Source: an uncultured bacterium
Lineage (GTDB): Bacteria; Actinomycetota; Actinomycetes; S36-B12; CAIYMF01
DNA: 64,000 bases
Reading direction: 5' to 3'
Assembly (NCBI GenBank): GCA_903826575.1
Contig: CAIKEU010000047.1
Location: 1 to 64,000, forward strand
Shown: piece after piece, positions 17,234-25,889 of the stretch
Layout of the letters: each line of letters begins with the position of its first letter
Numbering within the stretch: position 1 is the first letter of the stretch
Notes under the pieces: model-generated
Told to the model about the DNA's origin: nothing
Seen by the model: the letters and a program-made list of their open reading frames with translations, nothing else
Database searches by the model: none
Translations under genes and position numbers: made by a program

Positions 17234-18142
17234 TCAAACGCGCAGGTATCGACGCAGTGTGAAAAAGGCCGTCACAACAGCCAACGTGATGCCCACGATG
17301 AGCAGTGTCAGGGACGCCTGCACGACGGCATCCCAGCCAAAGAACGGGGTAATGGTGAACTGTGGAGTGAGAATCTTGTCGATCAAGATGACCTTGACTG
17401 CCACCATGCTTAACGCAGCGATCCCCGCACCTACAGCCGCACCAATGGCAGCTTCGAGCAAGAACGGCATCTGGATATAGAAATCGCTTGCTCCTACCAA
17501 TCGCATGATGCCCGTCTCGCGGCGCCGGTTGAAGGCGGCAACGCGCATCGCGTTAGCGATCAACAAGATTGTGACGATGATCATCGCGGTAGCGATCGCG
17601 AGCGCCAGCTTTTGTAGACCACCAAGCACCTGGAAGAATTTATCGAGGAGCTGTCGCTGATCCACGACATTGTCGACACCGGGACGCCCTTGGAATGCAC
17701 TGGCAATGACGTCGTACTTAGTCGGGTCGGACAACTTCACGCGAAACGACTCGGGGAGCGCATCGGGGCTTGCGTTCTGGGCGATCGGCGAATTCTTGAA
17801 CTGTTCCTTGAAACGTGCGTAAGCCTCAGCGCTAGATTCGTAATAGACCTCTTGCACAAGGGGTTTCAAGCTTTCAAGGTCAGCTTTGATCTGCTCCTTT
17901 TGGGCCGTTGTGACAGCACCGCCGGAGCAACTGGCTGCATCAGAGTTCTTCGTGCACAGGAAGATCGAGACCTGCACCTTGTCGTACCAGTAGTCCTTCA
18001 TGACGCCGACCTGATCGCGCACGAGGAGCGCGCCGCCAAGGAGTCCTAGTGAAACTGCAAAGGTGATGATCAGCGCGATTGTCATCGTGAGGTTTCTGCG
18101 CAGGCCAATGCCCACCTCATCGAGGATGATTCCTGCGCGCAT
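17234..18142 (-). CDS. ftsX: Cell-division ABC transporter permease FtsX
   Basis: 302 residues from the ATG at 18142 (MRAGIILDEVGIGLRRNLTM, the usual actinobacterial FtsX start). There is one N-terminal membrane segment, an extracytoplasmic loop (about 50-170), then three C-terminal helices with RRRETGIMRLVGASDFYIQMPF, the FtsE-contact region. It works with FtsE to transmit ATP hydrolysis across the membrane to a peptidoglycan hydrolase. The earlier possible start at 18301 would overlap ftsE and is rejected. Confidence 0.93.
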   Translation of the reverse strand: MRAGIILDEVGIGLRRNLTMTIALIITFAVSLGLLGGALLVRDQVGVMKDYWYDKVQVSIFLCTKNSDAASCSGGAVTTAQKEQIKADLESLKPLVQEVYYESSAEAYARFKEQFKNSPIAQNASPDALPESFRVKLSDPTKYDVIASAFQGRPGVDNVVDQRQLLDKFFQVLGGLQKLALAIATAMIIVTILLIANAMRVAAFNRRRETGIMRLVGASDFYIQMPFLLEAAIGAAVGAGIAALSMVAVKVILIDKILTPQFTITPFFGWDAVVQASLTLLIVGITLAVVTAFFTLRRYLRV

Positions 18143-18200
18143 GATCTGTGTGGTCCTATCGTCGAATCGGCTGTGGATATTCAGCTGGGCAGAGCAGTGT

Positions 18201-18890
18201 TTAGCGGGCGTACCCGTAAACCCCGCGGCTTTGGTCGCGAACGAGGTGGCCGCCCTCAAGTTCAATAACGCGCTTACGCATCTGATCAACGATGGCCGCA
18301 TCGTGCGTGGCCATCACAACCGTGGTACCCGTGCGATTGATCCGATCAAGTAACTTCATAATTCCGACGCTGGTTGACGGATCAAGGTTCCCTGTCGGTT
18401 CATCGGCAATCAAAATCATCGGGCGATTCACAAAGGCTCGCGCCACCGCGACTCGCTGCTGCTCGCCGCCGGAGAGTTCATCTGGCATCCGGTCGTACTT
18501 GCCTTCAAGTCCCACGAGATCGAGAACCTCCGGCACCACCTTGTTGATGTGGCTCTGCGGGCGACCGATTACCTCGAGCGCAAAGGCAACGTTCTGCCGC
18601 ACGGTTTTGTTCGGAAGGAGTCGGAAATCCTGGAAGACCGTGCCAACCTGTCGACGAAGGGCTGGAACCTTCCAGCGCGTCAAATGGCTTAGATCCTTAC
18701 CCGCCACGTGAATCTGTCCGCTCGTCGGACGCTCCTCCTTCAGGCACAGCTTCAAGAAGGTGGACTTACCCGAACCGGAAGATCCCACTAGGAAGACGAA
18801 TTCGCCCTTCGCGATCTCAACGCTCAGGTTGTCCAACGCCGGCCGCGCCTGATTGGCGTACAACTTGGTGACGTTGTCGAACCGAATCAC
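18201..18890 (-). CDS. ftsE: Cell-division ATP-binding protein FtsE
   Basis: A 229-residue ABC ATPase. It has Walker [13 protein letters not shown] near 37, a Q-loop in [15 protein letters not shown], the signature [15 protein letters not shown] near 139, Walker [13 protein letters not shown] near 160 and an H-loop in ATHDAAIV. The GTG start has GGGAG six bases upstream. The gene precedes ftsX by 58 bp; the C-terminal tail [12 protein letters not shown] is typical of actinobacterial FtsE. Confidence 0.95.
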   Translation of the reverse strand: MIRFDNVTKLYANQARPALDNLSVEIAKGEFVFLVGSSGSGKSTFLKLCLKEERPTSGQIHVAGKDLSHLTRWKVPALRRQVGTVFQDFRLLPNKTVRQNVAFALEVIGRPQSHINKVVPEVLDLVGLEGKYDRMPDELSGGEQQRVAVARAFVNRPMILIADEPTGNLDPSTSVGIMKLLDRINRTGTTVVMATHDAAIVDQMRKRVIELEGGHLVRDQSRGVYGYAR

Positions 18891-19262
18891 GGTTACTCCC
18901 TAACGTTGTGACATCGCAGAACCGTGGTTCCGTTATGTCATTGCTTATCCGGCATTGCATCGAGCGGTTGATGTCGTGCGACACATGTCGTTCGGCGAAC
19001 GTCGTGAACACATCTGCGGGCACCACATGAACCCAGCTTCGAGTCTACGTCGGGTTTGGCCGATACTCCGCGCGCGCGACGCGATAGGCAGTTCGCTAGC
19101 AATGAAATCCGCGAGTCTGTGGATTTTCGACACCCATTACCGCAGGTCAGAGAGTCAATGGTTATTTTGGGGTGAAATGCCTGATATTCGAGAACAGCAG
19201 GCCCCTTCTGTGGCCCCGAGCAGCCCATAACCAGATTGCGTCGAGAGCGCCGCAAGCCTTGA
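18891..19262. other. Intergenic region upstream of ftsE
   Basis: 372 bp without a supportable gene; short reading frames here lack family features. It should hold the ftsE promoter. A perfect palindrome GAACCGTGGTTC lies at 18919-18930, about 30 bp before the ftsE start, a plausible operator position. Confidence 0.5.
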
Positions 19263-19751
19263 TCAGGCGATTCGACGGCGGCCGAACCCGATCATGCCCG
19301 CGCCCGTAAGCACAAGCACTCCACCGGCAAGACCGTATCCAACCGTCTGGGCGACACCCGTATGCGCGAGCTGGGTCCCATTCGAGGTTCCGGTGGACGG
19401 CAGCGTGGTCGGCAGATTCGCAGACGAGTTCGTTGACGTTGTGGACGAGGTTGTTTGGGCTGATGTGCCGCCCGAACCACTCGATCCGCCGGAGGAGCTG
19501 GAACTGCCTGAGCCCGCTGAACTTCCGGTGCCGGTTGAACTTCCGGAGCCAGAGCTACCTGACTGACCAGATCCTTCCTGGCCACACCCTGTCGTCGACG
19601 AACCAGAACAGGTGGCTCCACCGCCTGTTTCCGGTGCAACAGATGGCGTTGGATCGGCGGCAAAGGCCGGTGACATCGCGAACGCAGGTCCACTCAGCAC
19701 GCAGAGTCCGACAAGGCAGCTCGCTAGACGATGCTTCACGGCCTCCCCCAA
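19263..19751 (-). CDS. Small secreted Gly/Ser-rich protein with sortase signal (LAHTG)
   Basis: 162 residues: a signal peptide ending near AFAAD (about 31), a Gly/Ser/Thr-rich low-complexity stalk (about 40-115), LPSTG at about 117-121, LAHTG at about 128-132, a hydrophobic segment and the basic tail GRRRIA. LAXTG is the substrate of class E sortases in high-GC actinomycetes, and its position directly before the helix makes it the likely processed motif. Two cysteines lie near the mature N-terminus. The start is TTG at 19751 or GTG at 19739 (with GGGGG upstream). No sortase gene is in the window. Confidence 0.75.
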   Translation of the reverse strand: MGEAVKHRLASCLVGLCVLSGPAFAMSPAFAADPTPSVAPETGGGATCSGSSTTGCGQEGSGQSGSSGSGSSTGTGSSAGSGSSSSSGGSSGSGGTSAQTTSSTTSTNSSANLPTTLPSTGTSNGTQLAHTGVAQTVGYGLAGGVLVLTGAGMIGFGRRRIA

Positions 19752-20014
19752 TCGTTCATAACTTTCGCCCCACCAGTCACACTGGCCTCACCGAAAGGAT
19801 AACCCGAGAACGTCGAGTTGGAAATCCCCCCGTAATAATCAACGGTGCTGTTCGGGTAACCCTCTTACAGACAGTAACGGCTCTCCTGCGCACAATATGC
19901 GCGGTTTTGCAGCCGTTCACCCATGTGGAGGAGCGCTGGGTCACGGGTATGTGGAGGGATCAGCACGCAGCCACAAACCAGCGCGCGATGACGTGTTCAA
20001 TAATAACCGGCCAC

Positions 20015-21115
20015 TTACGAGCCGGTGCGACGCCAGCGGATTCCCGCCTCAATAAAGTCGTCAATCTCACCATCGAGAACCGCAGCTGTATTCCCGGTTT
20101 CCACCTCGGTGCGCAGATCCTTCACCATTTGATACGGGTGTAGGACGTACGAACGCATTTGGTTACCCCACGAGCCGGCGGTTTCGCCCTTGAGAGCATC
20201 CATCTTGGCTTGTTCTTCCTGCCGCTTGCGTTCAAGTAACTTGGCCTGCAGAACCGCCATCGCCGAGGCCCGGTTCTGAATCTGAGAACGCTCGTTCTGA
20301 CACGAAACGACAATCCCCGTCGGCAGGTGGGTCAAACGCACAGCGGAGTCTGTGGTGTTAACACCCTGACCGCCTGGCCCACTCGATCGATACACATCCA
20401 CGCGCAGTTCGTCTTCGGGTATCTCGATGTGGTCGGTCTGCTCAACCACTGGGATAACTTCAATGCCCGCGAATGAGGTTTGGCGCCGGCCTTGGTTGTC
20501 GAACGGTGAGATGCGGACAAGCCGATGGGTTCCTTGCTCAACAGACATCGTTCCGTAGGCGTAAGGCGCCTTGACTGCGAAAGTCGCAGACTTGATACCC
20601 GCTTCTTCTGCGTACGACGTGTCGTAAACCTCGTACGGCCAACTGTGACGCTCGCAATAGCGGGTGTACATGCGCAGCAGCATTTCCGCCCAGTCAGCGG
20701 CGTCCACCCCACCGGCCTCGGCGCGAACGGTGATCAAGGCTTCGCGAGCGTCATATTCCCCAGACAGCAGGGTGCGAACTTCAAGTTCACCGATTGCTTT
20801 GGAGACGGATTCACGCTCGCGGTCGGCATCTGCTCGAGCCTCGTCGTCGCCCATTTCGTCAGCGAGTTCAAACATGACACCGACGTCGTCCAAACGTCGG
20901 CGCAGCGAGGTCAGTTTGTTGATCTCGCCCTGAGCAAATGACAATCGAGACGTCACCAACTGCGCCTTGACTTGGTCATCCCACAGATCCGGCGCACTGG
21001 CTTCGACCTCGAGTCGCTCAACCTCTAGACGCAGGGTCGGAACATCGAGCACTTTCTCGATACTCGTTAACGTTGCGTCGAGCTCGCGTAGATGCTCGGT
21101 CGGATCAATAGCCAC
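20015..21115 (-). CDS. prfB: Peptide chain release factor 2
   Basis: 366 residues. It carries the RF2 stop-recognition SPF motif in [17 protein letters not shown] and the catalytic GGQ in [20 protein letters not shown]. It terminates translation at UGA and UAA. There is no internal frameshift: the frame is continuous from the GTG at 21115, as in other actinomycetes. It begins the prfB, LAHTG-protein, ftsE, ftsX order. The 263 bp between it and the LAHTG gene hold nothing I can call. Confidence 0.96.
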   Translation of the reverse strand: MAIDPTEHLRELDATLTSIEKVLDVPTLRLEVERLEVEASAPDLWDDQVKAQLVTSRLSFAQGEINKLTSLRRRLDDVGVMFELADEMGDDEARADADRERESVSKAIGELEVRTLLSGEYDAREALITVRAEAGGVDAADWAEMLLRMYTRYCERHSWPYEVYDTSYAEEAGIKSATFAVKAPYAYGTMSVEQGTHRLVRISPFDNQGRRQTSFAGIEVIPVVEQTDHIEIPEDELRVDVYRSSGPGGQGVNTTDSAVRLTHLPTGIVVSCQNERSQIQNRASAMAVLQAKLLERKRQEEQAKMDALKGETAGSWGNQMRSYVLHPYQMVKDLRTEVETGNTAAVLDGEIDDFIEAGIRWRRTGS

Positions 21116-21268
21116 GTGGTCAGACTAGTAGGCGCACAGGTTGGGATACCTCGTTGGGTCCATTCGACTCTGAAACCCGGACAACATGGCTGATATCGTG
21201 AGAAGTAAGGGCCCGCAGTTCGATCGATTGCGCGATATCCAGCCCGCGATAGGCGTCCAGGGGGACAC

Positions 21269-22489
21269 ATGAGCGAGCCACCCACCGAGTATCAGGTTGG
21301 GGATATCGCCAATGGCTACATCTGGACGGGCGTGGAATGGACGCGTTACTACTCCGTCGGCGATGTCGAAAACGGGTACATGTGGACGGGCGATGCATGG
21401 GTGCTAGTCGAAGATGGGCCAGCAATCTCAGCCGATGATCCGGTAAGCACTGAACCGGTAAGCACTGAGCCGGTAAGCACGGAGCCGGTAAGCACTGAGC
21501 CCGAGATCGAGACCGCTTCGGTTCCAGACGTCGAGACACCGTTAATCGTTGGCGCAACTGCGGCACAAGCATTGCCGACTGCTACCTCATCGGAATTCTT
21601 CACCGGGGCCCAACCCCCGACCGATGACTTGTCGTTCCTTGATGTGTCTAATGACCAGAGCAACGTCCAGACGCCGATTTACCAGCGTTGGTGGTTCTGG
21701 GCGGCTACAGGTGCGCTGGCACTATTAGCCCTCGGTGCCTTTGCGCTATCAAGCCGGAACAGCCACGAGCCAACAACAACCCCGTCGACGTCATCTACGT
21801 CAACAGCGTTGCCAACGTCGAGCACGTCAGGCAATCCCACCCCATCGAGTTCCGGCTCGGCTTCCCCATCGGTAGCGCCGACGGGCACATCGTCGTCCAC
21901 GCCTGAGCCGTCACCCTCGGGCACCGGAATCGCGCTGATTACTTCTCGCTACGGCACTTTCGCACCAGTAACAGTGGCCGGAACGGGCCCGAGCGTGGTT
22001 AATCTGCCCGCCGGGTCTGACTATGGAATGGTGACCGCAACGGCGACTGGAACGGGGATCTTCGCCATCACCGAACTGGCCGCGGACAACAACCCCAATG
22101 GCGACCTGATGGTTGACACGTCGGCCCCCTACAGCGGAACCACGGCCTACGGTTTGGTAAATGTAGGCGCCAAGGCCGCGAAGCTGAAGATTGATGCCTC
22201 AGGCCCCTGGCGGATCACCATTGCGCCACTGGACAAGGCACCGACTCTGACCCTTCCTGCTCAAGGCACGAGCAATTCGGTCTACATCTATCTTGGCGCT
22301 GCGAAGAATTGGAAGATCGTCCATACAGCGAAGGCGAGTTCCAACTTCTCGGTCGTCCAGTACGCGCAGATGCCCAACCTGCTGGTGAACGCCATCGGTA
22401 ACTTCGTCGGTACGGTGCCAGTAACGGCCGGCCCTACGGTTATCACTATCGACGCATCCGGTCCGTGGACAATTACGCCGGCTCCTTAG
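21269..22489 (+). CDS. Membrane-anchored repeat protein, function unknown
   Basis: 406 residues. The N-terminus has two copies of a GDxxNGYxWTGxxW unit (near 11-27 and 31-46). An acidic linker follows with four exact PVSTE repeats, then one membrane helix (about 140-160) and a Ser/Thr/Pro-rich stalk (about 165-220). A C-terminal all-beta domain contains DASGPWRITI and DASGPWTITP repeats. The arrangement suggests a cytoplasmic aromatic-repeat sensor or scaffold joined to an exterior beta domain. I do not recognise a named family. The gene is divergent from prfB. Confidence 0.75.
   Translation: MSEPPTEYQVGDIANGYIWTGVEWTRYYSVGDVENGYMWTGDAWVLVEDGPAISADDPVSTEPVSTEPVSTEPVSTEPEIETASVPDVETPLIVGATAAQALPTATSSEFFTGAQPPTDDLSFLDVSNDQSNVQTPIYQRWWFWAATGALALLALGAFALSSRNSHEPTTTPSTSSTSTALPTSSTSGNPTPSSSGSASPSVAPTGTSSSTPEPSPSGTGIALITSRYGTFAPVTVAGTGPSVVNLPAGSDYGMVTATATGTGIFAITELAADNNPNGDLMVDTSAPYSGTTAYGLVNVGAKAAKLKIDASGPWRITIAPLDKAPTLTLPAQGTSNSVYIYLGAAKNWKIVHTAKASSNFSVVQYAQMPNLLVNAIGNFVGTVPVTAGPTVITIDASGPWTITPAP
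21440..21499 (+). repeat. Four tandem 15-bp coding repeats
   Basis: Four head-to-tail copies of CCGGTAAGCACTGAR, one with a T-to-G change, encode PVSTE x4 inside the membrane-anchored repeat protein. Near identity at the DNA level suggests recent slippage expansion. Confidence 0.95.
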
Positions 22490-22540
22490 ATCGGCTCTAT
22501 GCACGTGCACGATGGCGGTTTAGCTAACCCGCTACATCCA

Positions 22541-22996
22541 TCAGCGCGTTATCGTCTCAGCCGACGCCTGGGCCGCAATGACTACATTGTGACTGCCTAG
22601 GAGAGACACAAATGGAGGGCGCACGACGGCCTCCGCTTGAACATGGATCGTCGCACCCATTATCTGAATCGTCGTTATCCGAAAGGCATTCAACTGGTGC
22701 GAGGAGGGGCTCGCCGCTAAGTAGTCGCGCACGGCCATATTCGCCTCAGAGGCATTGAGCCGTAGTGATCCACGCGATTGACCTGCGTAAATGGCAGCAA
22801 GGTCAACTGCTCTCGAACCAGCAAGTGCCGCCCCGTCGACCGTTGCCTGCAGTGAACGTCGGGCTAGCCACATGGTGGCCACATCCGTGACCACCGTGAT
22901 GAGCAAGGTTGTGATGGCAACCATGCCTAGGACGAGAGGGATCATCGAGCCAGCATCGGAGCTCAACTGCTTGTGTCGACCCACAGCACGCGTCAT
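22541..22996 (-). CDS. Tad locus pseudopilin-like protein (TadG/TadE-like)
   Basis: 151 residues from the ATG at 22996. After DAGSMIPLVLGMVAITTLLITVVTDVATMW (a single N-terminal helix preceded by a charged/glycine stretch) comes LARRSLQATVDGAALAGSRAV, typical of Rv3656c/TadG-like "helicase/secretion neighbourhood" proteins. It is the last gene of the Tad operon and overlaps its neighbour by ATGA. Probably a minor pilin or envelope component. Confidence 0.75.
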   Translation of the reverse strand: MTRAVGRHKQLSSDAGSMIPLVLGMVAITTLLITVVTDVATMWLARRSLQATVDGAALAGSRAVDLAAIYAGQSRGSLRLNASEANMAVRDYLAASPSSHQLNAFRITTIQIMGATIHVQAEAVVRPPFVSLLGSHNVVIAAQASAETITR

Positions 22997-23412
22997 GGCA
23001 CGTCTCGAAATCGATCGACCGGCATTGACTCGGTAGCCGAAACTGACAATGGTGAAAAACCCATGAGCGGAAGGGAAACCGGCAGGCGTACCGTCACATT
23101 CACGTGTGACAACGGAACGAGGCAACCGCCAACGCAGATGATCTGTGGTTGCACCGGCGCACGATGAGCATCGTGAAGAACCAGCCGGGCAGCCATCCGC
23201 GCGCTTGACCGAGCCTGCGAAACAGTCGGCGCGTGTACATACGCCCTAGCGGCTTCACGAGCAGCTGATGTTGCCGCAAAACGCGCAGCCTCAACATCCA
23301 TGATCGATATCGCACCGTAAAGCAACGGCACGAGAAGTCCCACGCCCAGCACCACGACTTCAAGCAATACCGAGCCCTCGTCCGAGCGCATCCGATGACG
23401 ACGCGCAGTCAC
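22993..23412 (-). CDS. TadE-like minor pilin
   Basis: 139 residues. A short basic start (RRHRMRSDEGS) is followed by the TadE-type hydrophobic segment VLLEVVVLGVGLLVPLLYGAI and a periplasmic helix rich in Ala/Arg (FAATSAAREAARAYV). The rest is a small beta-like domain with two cysteines (IICVGGCLVPL). Start and stop overlap the genes on both sides (ATGA), so it is co-translated within the Tad operon. Confidence 0.75.
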   Translation of the reverse strand: MTARRHRMRSDEGSVLLEVVVLGVGLLVPLLYGAISIMDVEAARFAATSAAREAARAYVHAPTVSQARSSARMAARLVLHDAHRAPVQPQIICVGGCLVPLSHVNVTVRLPVSLPLMGFSPLSVSATESMPVDRFRDVP

Positions 23413-23798
23413 GTCTCCTCCAACGCATGACCGTAGATGAATAGGTGCGAACTTCCGATCAATCCGACGATCGGGACATGAGCGGAAATTGTGGCCTCCA
23501 TGACTCGAGCGCCACTTACTGTCCGTGGATGGATCGTGATCGCATCCACGGCAGACAGCGCAATATCGCCAGACAGCGCAGACCTAATCCGCTGAACCCC
23601 GCGTGCCGGCGACGAGCCTGATAGTGCTGCCGCACGTGCCCCCTCGGCGGCGGCCGAGGTGAGAATCGCACGGATATGCAAAACAAGGACCATCTGAATC
23701 ACGGCCAACGAGATCAGCACGAGAATCGGTAATGCCACGACGAACTGAATCGGCGCCGATCCTGCCTCAGACTTGATGAGCGACCGGCCCATCGTCAT
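23409..23798 (-). CDS. TadE family minor pilin
   Basis: 129 residues from the ATG at 23798, which overlaps the pilin stop. EAGSAPIQFVVALPILVLISLAVIQMVLVLHIRAILTSAAAEGARAAAL is the classic TadE layout: Gly-Ser cleavage region, hydrophobic helix, then an amphipathic Ala/Arg segment. TadE proteins are minor pilins needed for Flp pilus assembly. The start is fixed by coupling; longer frames are out of character. Confidence 0.82.
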   Translation of the reverse strand: MTMGRSLIKSEAGSAPIQFVVALPILVLISLAVIQMVLVLHIRAILTSAAAEGARAAALSGSSPARGVQRIRSALSGDIALSAVDAITIHPRTVSGARVMEATISAHVPIVGLIGSSHLFIYGHALEET

Positions 23799-23983
23799 GG
23801 CTTCGAGACGCTCGTCAGGGCGCGTTGAAGAACGCTCTTGAGTTGAGTATCGGCAACCAGCCATAGTGCCGTAACCAAGCCTGCAGTCATGACAGCGACA
23901 AGCACCCATCCCGGGACGTCCCCGCGATCCTCGGAGAGCCGGATCCAGGCATTGGTGTAGAGGCGGTTCAAACGATTAATCAT
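23795..23983 (-). CDS. Flp-type pilin-like small protein
   Basis: 62 residues. The ATG at 23983 has GGGAG five bases upstream. A short polar leader (NRLNRLYTNAWIRLSEDRGD) precedes a helix VPGWVLVAVMTAGLVTALWLV and a short tail. The size and place between tadC and tadE match the pilin slot of actinobacterial Tad loci. A classic G/XXXXEY processing site is not evident, so cleavage is uncertain. Confidence 0.68.
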   Translation of the reverse strand: MINRLNRLYTNAWIRLSEDRGDVPGWVLVAVMTAGLVTALWLVADTQLKSVLQRALTSVSKP

Positions 23984-24096
23984 GATCACTCCCTGTTTTG
24001 ATTGGTGTACTTGGTTTTGCGGATTTGTGGTTCTTGCTCATCTGTACGTAGGTGTTCGTACAGTTCATTTGTCAGGTGCGACCCGCGGCGTCGCGG

Positions 24097-25032
24097 TCAT
24101 GGAGTGACCGACGTGAGCGCGGACATAGCTGGGAAGAGTGCCACCAGAACCACCGTTGGCAGGATCAGAAACACCAACGGAATAAGCATGAGCACTTCTT
24201 TGCGACCGGCAATCTCCAGCAGTGCGCGATGTCGGTCTGCACGTGCATCCGCCGCCTGCGCGCGCAGCACGTCGGCAAGTGGCGTACCGCGGGACACCGC
24301 AATAGCTATTCCGTCGACGAACCTGCGAACAGCCACTACGTCGAGTCGATCGGACATCCGTTCAAGCGATTCCAGAAATCCAATACCCGTTGCCGTTTCT
24401 GAACATGCGCGAGCACACTCTTCTGCCAGCGGTCCCTTCATGGTTCGCCCCACGCGCTCGAGTGCTGCCTGCGCCGACTCTCCCGAGGCGACCGCTAAAG
24501 CAAGCAGTTCGGCCACTCCGGGCAGATGGGCGCGCACTGATTCACCGCGGCGACGCACCGCCCTGGAAAGCGAGTAATCCTTCAGAAGCCAACCGATCCC
24601 AGCTGATGGCACGATGAGTACCAACGCCGGGAACAGCGCAAACTCTCGACCAGATGCGGCAAGGCCCAGACATGTCACTAGCCCAAATCCGGTGGAGACA
24701 CCTACCCACGTGAGCTGCTGAATCCGAAATTGTTCAACGCTGATCTGTGCACCTGCTCCAGCAAGGCGACGCTCCAACTGAAGTCGGCCAGAACCGTTGC
24801 GATCAATGAACGCAACGAGATCTCGAACCACAGGCAGGTAGATAGCACCAAGTGTTGACGCGTCGTCCTGTGTGAGCGGGCGCACAGACATGGTGGACCC
24901 ACCTCGCGCCTGACCGAGATACGGAGCGACTCGGCGCGCAATTGAAACGGGTCTGCGTGCGGCGAGACTCAATCCCGTAAGCAAAATCCCTGCGCTCAAA
25001 AGCAAACCGATGAAAGCACCGAAGATGTTCAT
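24097..25032 (-). CDS. tadC: Tad pilus inner-membrane protein TadC (GspF domain)
   Basis: 311 residues: an N-terminal helix (about 5-25), a cytoplasmic type II secretion F domain (about 165-290; RAHLPGVAELLALAVASGES is characteristic) and C-terminal helices ending in VFLILPTVVLVALFPAM. With TadB it forms the membrane platform on which the TadA ATPase acts. The start overlaps the tadB stop by ATGA. Confidence 0.88.
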   Translation of the reverse strand: MNIFGAFIGLLLSAGILLTGLSLAARRPVSIARRVAPYLGQARGGSTMSVRPLTQDDASTLGAIYLPVVRDLVAFIDRNGSGRLQLERRLAGAGAQISVEQFRIQQLTWVGVSTGFGLVTCLGLAASGREFALFPALVLIVPSAGIGWLLKDYSLSRAVRRRGESVRAHLPGVAELLALAVASGESAQAALERVGRTMKGPLAEECARACSETATGIGFLESLERMSDRLDVVAVRRFVDGIAIAVSRGTPLADVLRAQAADARADRHRALLEIAGRKEVLMLIPLVFLILPTVVLVALFPAMSALTSVTP

Positions 25033-25889
25033 GCGACACCGCCGCGCTGCTCATCGGGTAGCCGCCCAATACGACGCATGATTGCGTAGGCAATCCCGCT
25101 TAGCCCTGCTGCGACGGCCAAGACAACAGCCCCCGCGGTTGAGTCGTAGCAACTCAGCGCTCCCGGCCGAAGAGACAGCATCAGCAAAGTCACCCATGGC
25201 GCAGCGACAGCAAGGCGTGCGGCGTTAATCGACCAACTCTGTCGTGCGATCAATTCCGCGCGGGCACGTGCATCCTCACGCAGCACGTTGGACAGCGTGC
25301 GTAAGAGTCGCCCGAGTTCAGTACCTCCCACCTCACGGGCTAAGCGCAGCGCCTCAACAACTCGATCACCAGTCGGGTCATTGAGTTCGGCCCGCAGCAT
25401 TTCCAAACAACTGGTGAACGCCCCGCTTCGCTGGTATTCGAGTGCAAATGTCTGGAACGGCACTCGAAGTTCGACTGGACCACGTTCAGCCAACGCCGCA
25501 ACCGCATCCGGTAGTGACATTCCCGCTCGAACAGCCGACGCCAGATCATCAACCGCATCAGGCCATGACGCGATTCGGGCTTCACGCTGACGAACTCGCC
25601 GTCGCGAAACGATCGATAACGGCAAGGAACCGAGCACAATTCCAAACACAATGGACACCACGATCGAGGTCGTCACGATGAACATCACGACGGCTCCACA
25701 CAGACCAGTGGCTACCATCGCTAAGGCGATCCGTGCCGTGAGAAGTGACTGACGCGATAAGGCTAAGGTTTGCACTGCACTAGGCCCCACAGATTCAGCG
25801 ATTACCTGAACATCACGCGAGGGAAACCACAGTGCCTGCGCGATCACGAGGCAGCCCACGCCGAACATCAGCCCAAGGACCTCACCCAT
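25029..25889 (-). CDS. tadB: Tad pilus inner-membrane protein TadB (GspF domain)
   Basis: 286 residues. N-terminal membrane helices are followed by a GspF/type II secretion F domain with WPDAVDDLASAVRAGMSLPDAVAALAERGP, a hallmark of TadB. Two C-terminal helices follow. It overlaps tadA by 8 bp and tadC by 4 bp. Confidence 0.9.
   Translation of the reverse strand: MGEVLGLMFGVGCLVIAQALWFPSRDVQVIAESVGPSAVQTLALSRQSLLTARIALAMVATGLCGAVVMFIVTTSIVVSIVFGIVLGSLPLSIVSRRRVRQREARIASWPDAVDDLASAVRAGMSLPDAVAALAERGPVELRVPFQTFALEYQRSGAFTSCLEMLRAELNDPTGDRVVEALRLAREVGGTELGRLLRTLSNVLREDARARAELIARQSWSINAARLAVAAPWVTLLMLSLRPGALSCYDSTAGAVVLAVAAGLSGIAYAIMRRIGRLPDEQRGGVA

Noticed and set aside
18938-19255. Short reading frames upstream of ftsE
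   Set aside because: No ribosome sites or recognisable sequence on either strand.
20015-21115. Programmed frameshift in prfB
   Set aside because: The frame is continuous from the start; no internal TGA or slippery site.
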